A stretch of 6,118 bases of DNA from Candidatus Bathyarchaeota archaeon (GTDB lineage: Archaea > Thermoproteota > Bathyarchaeia > TCS64): assembly GCA_030602935.1 (NCBI GenBank), contig JAUVYU010000055.1:1-6118 (forward strand), written 5' to 3'. The position numbers and the translations under genes are program-made. Below the pieces are notes generated by a model. It was given only the letters and a program-made list of their open reading frames with translations, was not told the DNA's origin and did no database searches. Numbering within the stretch: the first letter of the stretch is position 1; each line of letters opens with the position of its first letter. Below, in pieces: positions 1 to 5,824 of the stretch.

Positions 1-1
1 G

Positions 2-277
2 TCCGACCTGAGCGAGTCAGCCAAGTCCTTCTTGGACCGCCTGCGGAGGTGTGAGGCCTTCAGCGGCAGAGACACCTGCAGGGGGAAGAAGGCGATAGGC
101 ATCACCGCGGCGGGGGGGAGTGGCCACGGCGCCGCAAGCTCCCTCCTTAACCTAGAGGGCTACCTGAGGCGGGTGGGATTCGAAATTTTCGACCTCGTCC
201 CAGTGACCAAGTTCTCGAAGGACCACAAGCTCCCCATGCTCAAAGCTGCTGGGGTACGTTTGGCGAGTCAGGATTAG
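2..277 (+). CDS. NADPH-dependent FMN reductase / flavodoxin-fold protein, C-terminal part (partial)
   Basis: The reading frame is open from the left edge to the TAG at 275-277, giving 91 residues of a protein that begins outside the window. The TTG at 32 is probably just an internal Leu codon. The visible part resembles the second half of the NADPH-dependent FMN reductase (iron-sulfur flavoprotein-like) family. It starts with a helix reading SESAKSFLDRLRRCE, as in the segment after the flavin-contacting loop. A short linker and a strand (KKAIGITAAGGSGHGAAS, a Gly-rich loop) follow, then a helix (LNLEGYLRRVGF) and a last strand (EIFDLVPVT). Family members are usually near 190-200 residues, so roughly half is visible. 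They bind FMN and move electrons from NAD(P)H or other donors; the substrate here cannot be told. The Cys residues in the visible part are not arranged as a cluster motif. The gene ends tail-to-tail with the AbrB gene, 12 bases away. The family call is fairly firm, the exact role open. Confidence 0.72.
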   Translation, partial: SDLSESAKSFLDRLRRCEAFSGRDTCRGKKAIGITAAGGSGHGAASSLLNLEGYLRRVGFEIFDLVPVTKFSKDHKLPMLKAAGVRLASQD

Positions 278-289
278 GAAGCACGTAGC

Positions 290-454
290 CTAGCTGCGTT
301 TCCTGAAGCTGACCCTTCCCTCTTCGCCTTCCACGGAGTAGAATACGATCTCGTCGTCCACGGATAGGCTCAGGAGGTCCCGCACTTCTTGGGGCAGGGT
401 CACCCTGAAGTTTTGACCTATCTTGGTTGAAGCTAGAACAGTCATGACACTCAT
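290..454 (-). CDS. AbrB/SpoVT (looped-hinge helix) DNA-binding protein, 54 aa
   Basis: Reading leftward from ATG at 454-452 to TAG at 292-290 gives a 54-residue protein. Its core reads STKIGQNFRVTLPQEVRDLL, then LSVDDEIVFYSV and a closing strand (GRVSFRKRS). This is the SpoVT/AbrB swapped-hairpin signature: K-x-G-Q, then (V/I)-x-(L/I)-P-x-E-(V/I)-R-x-x-L, then D-E-(I/L)-x-(F/Y). It covers the whole of one such domain and little else. These proteins dimerise and bind DNA through basic residues of the first hairpin, either as antitoxins or as solitary transcription regulators. No toxin gene is adjacent, so a solitary regulator is the simpler reading. A second in-frame ATG at 445 would give 51 residues and suits a leaderless transcript from the AT-rich box at 466-479 better. 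Both starts leave the domain intact. A longer frame on the same strand over this interval gives a Pro/Arg-rich nonsense product and was not used. Confidence 0.82.
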   Translation of the reverse strand: MSVMTVLASTKIGQNFRVTLPQEVRDLLSLSVDDEIVFYSVEGEEGRVSFRKRS

Positions 455-465
455 ACAATGTGTTG

Positions 466-479
466 TTAAAATATATTAA
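466..479 (-). promoter_or_regulatory. TATA-like promoter for the AbrB gene, possible autoregulatory site
   Basis: On the minus strand this reads TTAATATATTTTAA, an archaeal TATA-like element and an imperfect palindrome with TTAA at both ends. Its centre lies about 18 bases upstream of the ATG at 454 and about 28 upstream of the ATG at 445. With initiation about 25-27 bases past the box, the transcript would start near 446-448, which favours the second Met and a leaderless message. AbrB proteins often bind AT-rich promoter DNA, so autoregulation is possible but not shown. Confidence 0.5.
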
Positions 480-595
480 TTGTTACAGAAAAGGGCCCCA
501 ATCGCCGTCTTTACAGTATTAACTGCATTTATCCTATGTGACAGCTGGAAGTAACCTTAATTACGGCGACTTGGGTGTGGATTTATGGGATTCCT

Positions 596-823
596 ATGCC
601 GAAGGCGTACGTTTTAATTAATGTCGAGCTTGAGGGCGGAAGAGAGGTCATCGAGGGCCTTGAGGCGATAGAGGAGGTGAAGGAGGCCTACCCCCTCTAC
701 GGCGTCTACGATATCATAGCCCTCATCGAGGCGGGGACCGAGCAGGAGCTCAAGGACATCATCGGGCAGAAGATCCGGAGGCTGGACAAGGTCCGCTCCA
801 CCATGACAATGATCGCCATGTGA
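596..823 (+). CDS. Stand-alone RAM-domain (Lrp/AsnC ligand-binding) protein, 75 aa
   Basis: The product starts MPKAYVLINVELEGG and ends KIRRLDKVRSTMTMIAM. This is the alpha/beta RAM (AsnC_trans_reg) domain with nothing else attached: strand 1 (AYVLINVEL), helix 1 (REVIEGLEAIEEV), strand 2 (EAYPLYG), the conserved G-x-YDI turn with strand 3 (GVYDIIALIEA), helix 2 (EQELKDIIGQKIRRL) and strand 4 (VRSTMTMIAM). In full-length Lrp/AsnC regulators this domain follows a helix-turn-helix. Here it is absent, and the frame just upstream holds no room for one. Stand-alone RAM proteins are known in archaea; they bind amino acids or similar effectors and form octamer-like rings, sometimes modulating full-length Lrp proteins. 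The ligand is unknown. ATG 596 was chosen over the in-frame GTG at 575, which would add seven residues unlike the family. The leader is short and lacks a strong ribosome binding site; a TATA candidate is weak (526-535 or 555-564). Confidence 0.88.
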   Translation: MPKAYVLINVELEGGREVIEGLEAIEEVKEAYPLYGVYDIIALIEAGTEQELKDIIGQKIRRLDKVRSTMTMIAM

Positions 824-835
824 CGGCAAGGGCTC

Positions 836-853
836 AATCATCCATGATTTCTT
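836..853 (+). terminator. Inverted repeat plus T-rich tail after the RAM-domain gene
   Basis: AATCAT (836-841) and ATGATT (844-849) are perfect inverse complements separated by CC. T-rich bases follow (TTTCTT, 848-853), 12 bases past the stop codon. The loop would be tight (effectively four bases with a five-pair stem), so U-richness rather than the hairpin may matter, as is usual for archaeal termination. A protein-binding palindrome is the alternative. Confidence 0.4.
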
Positions 854-943
854 AACACGTAGCTAGAGGTTCAATCAGGATGACCCGCTGGAAACAGTAT
901 AGATCAGCCCTCGCGTGTGAATGAGGAAGAGCATCCGTCTTAG

Positions 944-1918
944 CTAAATCCTACCCTTGATATCCGCCATCGAGGCTGCCATGCTCTGGAGCTCCTCGGT
1001 CACAGTTGATAGGTAGACAATCCTCTTCTCGAGCCGCCCCCTCATCTCGACGATCTGGTTTCGGACCTTGGGGAAGACGTCGTTGATAACCTCGACGAGC
1101 AGGTCCCTGTTCTCGGGCTCATTGAGCTCAACGGCGTCCATCTCGCCGTTCAGGTACAGTATCAGCAGCTCGCCGCTCGAACTCACGCTCAGCCGTTCGA
1201 CGTCGTTAGTCTCCCCAGGAAGGAGCTCGGGATTCACCGGTAACCCGCCCGGGATGCTCGACATCACCTCGAGGAACGCCTCCAATAAGGCCTCGACGAT
1301 CCGGTCCTCCTCACTCCTCAGCTCGTTGACCTGTATCGTGTCGTCCCTCAGCTTCCTCAGAGACTCCAAGATAGCTGCGGGAGATGCTTTAATCATGGGT
1401 TCCTGTGGCGGTACGCTCTCCTCTATCTCAGCCGGTTTCTCTTCTTCAGAGTCCTCTGGTAGATCTGGAGATATGTCTTCAGTTATATCCTCCTCGATAA
1501 CTTGGGGCTCTTCGACTTCGGGGTCTTCGGATGGAGCTGGAGGTATGTCCTCCATCTTTTCCTCCTCAATAGCGGGTCTCTCTTCAGGGGCCGGATGTAC
1601 CCGCTCTCCTTCTAAATCGAAGATCTCCACGTCGGCCTTGGGAACAGTATGGTTGAACACCTCATCCCTGTAGTAGGCGCTGAATTTCTTCCCGCACTCG
1701 ACGCAGCTGTAGCCCCTGCCCTCGAAGACTCCAAATGTGAAGGACTTGCCATTCGGCTCTGAGCGGGCTCCACAGCGGGGGCACGTGAGGCCTTTCACCC
1801 ACTCTTCGGTTGGTTGAACCTGGTCCGACCTCGAAGCCTTCAACCTATCAAAGAGTCCCCTCCCGAATGCCTGCAAGGCCGTACCCCTTATGAGATATCG
1901 CTGAGACTGACCCGACAA
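944..1918 (-). CDS. Unrecognised protein: zinc ribbon, acidic repeat linker, helical C-terminal domain (324 aa)
   Basis: I do not recognise this family. Residues 1-42 are basic and mostly helical. A zinc ribbon follows, with CPRCG (Cys46, Cys49) and CVECG (Cys72, Cys75), a C-x2-C...C-x2-C site. Residues 96-174 form a linker rich in Glu, Asp and Pro (32 of 79 acidic) that is almost surely disordered and contains two tandem 24-residue copies. Residues 175-324 look folded: a helical segment (about 180-223), a beta hairpin (LSVSSSGELLILYLNGEMDAVEL, about 243-265, with an L-x-G turn), and a long terminal helix (about 268-324) that could form a coiled coil. There is no signal peptide or membrane segment, so it should be cytosolic. 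The start is TTG at 1918, the first start codon after an in-frame TAG at 1937-1939; no upstream ATG or GTG exists. It is divergent from the two-component operon, sharing a 154-base promoter region. A scaffold, nucleic-acid-binding or signalling-output role would fit the architecture but none is shown. That it is a gene is well supported by the domains and long frame. Confidence 0.8.
   Translation of the reverse strand: MSGQSQRYLIRGTALQAFGRGLFDRLKASRSDQVQPTEEWVKGLTCPRCGARSEPNGKSFTFGVFEGRGYSCVECGKKFSAYYRDEVFNHTVPKADVEIFDLEGERVHPAPEERPAIEEEKMEDIPPAPSEDPEVEEPQVIEEDITEDISPDLPEDSEEEKPAEIEESVPPQEPMIKASPAAILESLRKLRDDTIQVNELRSEEDRIVEALLEAFLEVMSSIPGGLPVNPELLPGETNDVERLSVSSSGELLILYLNGEMDAVELNEPENRDLLVEVINDVFPKVRNQIVEMRGRLEKRIVYLSTVTEELQSMAASMADIKGRI
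1427..1570 (-). repeat. Tandem 72-bp (24-residue) repeat inside the acidic linker
   Basis: Copy 1 (1499-1570, residues 117-140) and copy 2 (1427-1498, residues 141-164) align without gaps. Both follow the pattern IEE...EDI-x-P...ED-x-E-x-E-x-P, with 12 of 24 residues identical. The DNA of the two copies is also clearly similar (about 47 of 68 aligned bases by hand count), so this is a real duplication and not just acidic bias. A third copy may begin at residue 165 (IEES...PP). Confidence 0.65.
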
Positions 1919-1941
1919 TAAGAATTTGTATGTAGCCTAAG

Positions 1942-1950
1942 CACATATTC
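1942..1950 (-). promoter_or_regulatory. Possible TATA box for the zinc-ribbon gene
   Basis: On the minus strand GAATATGTG lies with its centre about 28 bases upstream of the TTG at 1918. That spacing would suit a leaderless transcript, and no ribosome binding site precedes the TTG. The match to a TATA consensus is weak. Confidence 0.25.
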
Positions 1951-2044
1951 ACAGACCGCGCAATACAAAGAAATCTGGTGAAGCCTTTTTTCTGATTTAT
2001 TACCTAAAAGTAGGCAGTTACAAGCGTCCATAATTCATTTTAAT

Positions 2045-2054
2045 AAATATAAAA
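2045..2054 (+). promoter_or_regulatory. TATA box of the response regulator-kinase operon (leaderless start likely)
   Basis: AAATATAAAA at 2045-2054 sits in a strongly AT-rich stretch (2030-2055). Its centre is about 24 bases before the ATG at 2073, so initiation about 25 bases downstream falls at or next to the start codon. The bases between (ATCGTATTACCGGTCCCG) contain no Shine-Dalgarno sequence, which agrees with a leaderless message. It is the clearest promoter in the window. Confidence 0.65.
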
Positions 2055-2072
2055 ATCGTATTACCGGTCCCG

Positions 2073-2489
2073 ATGAGTAAGAAGAGGATACTCTTCGTCG
2101 ACGATGACTTGGCTTTGTTAGATCTATTCATGAAATATTTGACTCTAAAGGGGTTCAGCGTCGATGTAGCCTCAAGAGGTGAAGAAGCGATTGAAAAGGC
2201 AAAGGAATCAAAGTTCGACCTCTTGATTCTGGACATAAAACTGCCTGACATGCTCGGTGACAGAGTACTGAGAGAGATTAGGTCCGTTGACGAGGATATC
2301 GAGGTGGTCATGATTACCGGGTATCCGAACCTCCAGGACACCATCGATCTGCTATCCTTCAGGATCCACGAGATCCTGCTCAAGCCCGTTACCACTGATG
2401 AGCTCCTGCGCGTGGCTTGCGAGGCTCTCACAGGATCACCAGTTGATTCGAGTGACGACAATTGTCAGGTGGTCATTCAAGAGCCATAG
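2073..2489 (+). CDS. Single-domain response regulator (CheY-like REC), 138 aa
   Basis: This is a complete receiver domain. The acidic pocket is Asp10-Asp11-Asp12 in LFVDDD. The phospho-acceptor is Asp54 in LLILDIKLPDM. The switch Thr is Thr82 in MITGYP, and the conserved Lys-Pro is Lys104-Pro105 in EILLKPV. Residues after about 120 (SPVDSSDDNCQVVIQEP) form a short polar tail with no DNA-binding or enzymatic output domain. It would receive phosphate from a histidine kinase, most simply the one encoded by the next gene, and act by protein contact or as a phosphate shuttle or sink. The ATG at 2073 follows a TATA box at leaderless spacing. Its 3' end overlaps the kinase start by 28 bases in another frame, pointing to one transcript and coupled translation. 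Confidence 0.93.
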   Translation: MSKKRILFVDDDLALLDLFMKYLTLKGFSVDVASRGEEAIEKAKESKFDLLILDIKLPDMLGDRVLREIRSVDEDIEVVMITGYPNLQDTIDLLSFRIHEILLKPVTTDELLRVACEALTGSPVDSSDDNCQVVIQEP

Positions 2490-5400
2490 ACGGGTCAATC
2501 TATGTTCTACACGTAGATGACGAACTGTCCCAGCTCGAGCTCGTGAAGAGATACCTAAGGCTGTTGGATCCCCAGATAGTCGTCGATTCTGCAATCTCTC
2601 CGACGAGGGCCCTCGAGATGCTCCGAGAGAAGGAGTATGACTGTGTTGTCTCTGACTACGTTATGCCGGAGATGGACGGCATTAGATTAGCTGTCAGGAT
2701 TAGAGAGCAGAACGACGTGCCCTTCATACTTTACACGGGCCAGGGCAGCGAAGAGGTTGCTCTGGATGCTTTCGAGGCTGGGATAGACGACTACATTCGA
2801 AAGGAGCATGAAAAAAGTAGCTTTCAGGTCCTTGCGAAGCGCATCCGAGTGGCTGTGGACAAGCATAGAGCTGAGGAAGCGCTACGCCTGAGCGAAGAGC
2901 AGTACAGGAAGATCGTTGAGACCTCTCCAGATGCCATCACCCTGACAGATTTGGATGGAACAATAATCGCGGCCAATAAACAAGCGGCGCTCCTCCACGG
3001 CTACGACGGCGAGGAGGAGATGCTTAAATTAGGTTTGAAGGCATTCGACTTGCTCGCTCCCGAAGATCGAGAGAGAGCTTATCAGGACCTGGAGCAGGCA
3101 TTCAAGGTTGGTTATGTACGGAACGTGGAGTACAACCTACTCAAGAAGGACGGAACAACTTTCCCCGCCGAGTTAAACGCCTCAGTGATTCTAGGGGAGT
3201 CAGATGAGCCCACTGCTTTCATTGCAGTCGTCAGGGACATAACTTCACGGAAAGCTTACCAGAAAAGGTTAGAGGTTCTTCATGAACACACGTCGCAGCT
3301 CAAGGGTGTAACGGGCATCGACGAAGTTGCAAGACTCACGTTCGATGCCATCGAGCAGGTTCTCGGCTTCCACCTCGGTAACTTCAGTGTTGTTGAGGGC
3401 GACATGCTAAATGAGATCCATACACGGGGCTTCGAACCTAAGGAGGAATATCTGCTTCCTCTCGATGGCAGAGGCGTCTCTATCAGAGCAATCCGCACTG
3501 GTATGACTCAACTCGTCCCGGACATTCGGTTAGACGAGGACTATCTCATAGGACCGGTTCAAGGGTTCTATGAACCCCTCTCGGAACTAGTTGTCCCAGT
3601 TAAGATCAACGAACGCGTAATAGCGGTTATCAACGTTGAAAACGAGAAGCTGAATGCCTTCACCAGGGATGACCAGAAACTTCTGGAGATCTTGGCGGGG
3701 TACGTGGCTTTCACGATTTTCAATATCCAGCTGCTCGATGCTGAACGTAGCTATAAGACGAAGATAGAGGCCCTCCACCGCAGCTCCACCCAGCTCGTTC
3801 TTGCTCAGAACAATGAGGAGATCTTTGACATCGCTCTCAACGTCATCCAGGACGTACTCGGGTTCCGCTGGGGCGGGATAGGTGTTGTCACAGATAGAGG
3901 AATAAAGTACGTTAGGATGATTGGGGCAGGTATCCCGAGTGATGCTGTCATGCCCTTGGATGGCCCCGGTATAACCGTGCGCACGGTTCGGACGGGGCGA
4001 TCTCAGCTGATCCATGATACCAGGCTGGACCCGGATTATGTCCAGCTGTCCGACACGGAGTCGGGCGCGAGTCAGAACCTCTCCGAGGTAGTGGTTCCGA
4101 TCCTGCTCAACAATTGGGTCGAGGCGGTGATAAACCTCGAGAACGAGAAGCCGGGAGCCTTCAACGAGGATGATCTAAGGCTACTTGAGACCCTTGCACA
4201 GCACATAGGTTCCGCTCTGGGGAGACTGCAAGAGCTGGAGGCGCTTAAAAACTCCGAGCAGAAATTCAAGGGATTCCTCGAGTCCTCCATGGACACAGTG
4301 AGCGTGAACGTCGGGACGAAAATAGAGTACGTGAACCAGAAACTCGTCGATTTATTAGGATACGATAAACCGTCAGACTTAATCGGAAGGGACATTTCAG
4401 AGCTATTTCCCCCGGAGGTCAGAGACGAGATCACGGCGAGGACCCTTCGAAGGCAGTTGGGTGGGGACGAGCCCGACATATATGAGACTGCTTTCTTAAG
4501 GCGTGACGGAACGACTGTAGACATCGAGGCCGCCCTCTCGGTCATCGAGTACGATGGTCAACCCGCAACTCTGGGCTTCGCTAGGGACATCACCGAACGT
4601 AAACGGTTCGAGAGGAAGCTGGACACCCTCCACAAGCATGCCCTAGAACTCGCAAAGGCAGAGAGCGAGGAGGACATCGCAGAGGCAACGTTGAACGCCA
4701 TCGAGACGATATTCGGCTTCAACTACGTGGCGTTCGCCCTAATTGACGGAGACCTCCTCAGGTTCAAGTACGTCAGGGGAGTCTCAACGATCAAGGAGCT
4801 ACATCTAGACGGCCAGGGGCTTACTGTCAAGGCCATTAAGACCCGTGAGATTCAGCACGTCCCCGACACGAGGGTCAGCGAGCCGTACCTGTCATCGAGG
4901 TCCGAAGGGGAGCCCGAGAGCCTCTCAGAGCTGGATGTCCCCATATTCGTCGATGGTGTGGCGATAGCCCTGATCAACATCGAGAGTGAGAGGCTTGACG
5001 CCTTCTCAGAGAGCGACAGAGACCTTGTTGAGACCCTCTCGATGCACGTCTCCTCCGCCTTCATGCGGTTGAGCGAGGTAAACAGACTTGAGTCCCTCGT
5101 CGAGGAGAAGACGATGGAGCTCCTGGAGGCTGAAAGGGTGGTCGCCGCAGGCAGGATCGCCTCCATGGTAGGCCACGACCTCCGTGGACCCCTACAGACC
5201 ATCGAAGCGGCCGTGGGCCTCATGAAAGAGGACCCATCCGAAAGCGAGGCAGTCGCCGATATAATCAAGACATCTGTGAAGAGAGCCGCTGAGATGCTGG
5301 AGGAGATACGGAGCCATATACGGGACACGCCCCTGCTTCTCATCAGGGCTAACCTGATAGAGCTCGTGAGGAGGGTCCTGGACGAGAACGTCCTCCCGGA

Positions 5401-5824
5401 CAACATAGCTTGCAAACTGGAGGCCCAGAGTGACTACGTTCAAGTCCAGGTCGACCTGAACAAGATCCGTCGAGTCATCGACAACCTCGTCCAGAATGCG
5501 GTCGACGCGATGCCCCAAGGGGGAGAGCTACGAATAAAGATCAGCGAAGACAGCGAAGGCGCAACGCTGATAGTCGAGGACACAGGGGAGGGGATCCCCG
5601 ACGAGATACTCCCCGACATCTTCAACATATTCGTCACCACAAAATCCAAGGGGACCGGCCTGGGCCTCGCCTACTGCAGGCGGACGGTCATGGCCCACGG
5701 CGGCTCAATCACCGTGAAGACCAAGGTCGGGCAGGGAACCGCCTTCACCATGCGGCTGCCGAAGCCGGAGGACGACGAACCCCCCACCGCGGAACCCCAG
5801 CTATCAGCCACGATCAAGCAGTGA
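2462..5824 (+). CDS. Soluble hybrid histidine kinase, REC-PAS-GAF-GAF-PAS-GAF-HisKA-HATPase (1120 aa)
   Basis: Domains in order are as follows. REC, about 13-125: Asp19-Asp20 pocket, acceptor Asp65 in VVSDYVMPEMDG, Thr92, Lys114. PAS1, about 144-265, ends VVRDITSRK. GAF1 is about 270-425, GAF2 about 435-590. PAS2, about 598-714, ends FARDITERK. GAF3 is about 720-870. A coiled signal helix (about 871-896) leads to HisKA with phospho-acceptor His905 in GHDLRGPLQ. HATPase_c follows: N-box Asn1008/Asn1012 (DNLVQNAVDAM), G1 box DTGEGI 1040-1045, G2 box GTGLGL 1064-1069. All catalytic residues look intact. I see no membrane segment or signal peptide, so it should sense cytosolic signals. No GAF shows an obvious bilin or haem signature, so ligands are unknown. 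The start is TTG 2462, the first start after the in-frame TGA at 2453-2455. GAGTGA at 2450-2455 may serve as its ribosome binding site, and no later start keeps the REC domain whole. It shares an operon with the response regulator. Autophosphorylation at His905 could feed its own REC, the neighbour, or both. Confidence 0.94.
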   Translation: MSGGHSRAIDGSIYVLHVDDELSQLELVKRYLRLLDPQIVVDSAISPTRALEMLREKEYDCVVSDYVMPEMDGIRLAVRIREQNDVPFILYTGQGSEEVALDAFEAGIDDYIRKEHEKSSFQVLAKRIRVAVDKHRAEEALRLSEEQYRKIVETSPDAITLTDLDGTIIAANKQAALLHGYDGEEEMLKLGLKAFDLLAPEDRERAYQDLEQAFKVGYVRNVEYNLLKKDGTTFPAELNASVILGESDEPTAFIAVVRDITSRKAYQKRLEVLHEHTSQLKGVTGIDEVARLTFDAIEQVLGFHLGNFSVVEGDMLNEIHTRGFEPKEEYLLPLDGRGVSIRAIRTGMTQLVPDIRLDEDYLIGPVQGFYEPLSELVVPVKINERVIAVINVENEKLNAFTRDDQKLLEILAGYVAFTIFNIQLLDAERSYKTKIEALHRSSTQLVLAQNNEEIFDIALNVIQDVLGFRWGGIGVVTDRGIKYVRMIGAGIPSDAVMPLDGPGITVRTVRTGRSQLIHDTRLDPDYVQLSDTESGASQNLSEVVVPILLNNWVEAVINLENEKPGAFNEDDLRLLETLAQHIGSALGRLQELEALKNSEQKFKGFLESSMDTVSVNVGTKIEYVNQKLVDLLGYDKPSDLIGRDISELFPPEVRDEITARTLRRQLGGDEPDIYETAFLRRDGTTVDIEAALSVIEYDGQPATLGFARDITERKRFERKLDTLHKHALELAKAESEEDIAEATLNAIETIFGFNYVAFALIDGDLLRFKYVRGVSTIKELHLDGQGLTVKAIKTREIQHVPDTRVSEPYLSSRSEGEPESLSELDVPIFVDGVAIALINIESERLDAFSESDRDLVETLSMHVSSAFMRLSEVNRLESLVEEKTMELLEAERVVAAGRIASMVGHDLRGPLQTIEAAVGLMKEDPSESEAVADIIKTSVKRAAEMLEEIRSHIRDTPLLLIRANLIELVRRVLDENVLPDNIACKLEAQSDYVQVQVDLNKIRRVIDNLVQNAVDAMPQGGELRIKISEDSEGATLIVEDTGEGIPDEILPDIFNIFVTTKSKGTGLGLAYCRRTVMAHGGSITVKTKVGQGTAFTMRLPKPEDDEPPTAEPQLSATIKQ
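3269..5071 (+). repeat. Three diverged copies of a GAF module within the kinase
   Basis: Each copy opens with an LH-containing helix (LEVLH 270, IEALH 435, LDTLH 720). Each continues with an LDG-x-G turn (334, 499, 782) and a block starting LSE(L/V) (373-412, 540-579, 821-860) that holds INxExE and AF motifs. In that 40-residue block, copies 1 and 2 share 25 residues and copies 1 and 3 share 19 by hand count. Copies 1 and 2 are 165 residues apart; copy 3 is displaced a further 120 or so by PAS2. This fits duplication of a helix-GAF unit. Confidence 0.8.

Noticed and set aside
112..118. Run of seven G as a frameshift site in the flavoprotein gene
   Set aside because: The frame reads through cleanly into family-like sequence (AAGGSGHGAAS) on both sides, so there is no sign of a shift.
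240..458. Longer minus-strand frame over the AbrB gene
   Set aside because: It is Pro/Arg-rich with no domain match; the shorter frame at 290-454 carries the clear AbrB signature.
575..595. GTG start at 575 for the RAM-domain protein
   Set aside because: It adds seven residues (starting with a Trp-Ile-Tyr run) that do not look like the family N-terminus; MPKAYVLI at 596 does.
1068..1673. Plus-strand open frame of 201 codons opposite the zinc-ribbon gene
   Set aside because: The product is a Ser-rich mirror of the Glu/Asp/Arg codons of the real gene, which has a recognisable zinc ribbon.
2003..2014. CCTA-AAAG-TAGG inverted repeat upstream of the operon as an operator
   Set aside because: The arms are only four bases, the flanks do not extend the symmetry, and no second copy is present, so chance is sufficient.
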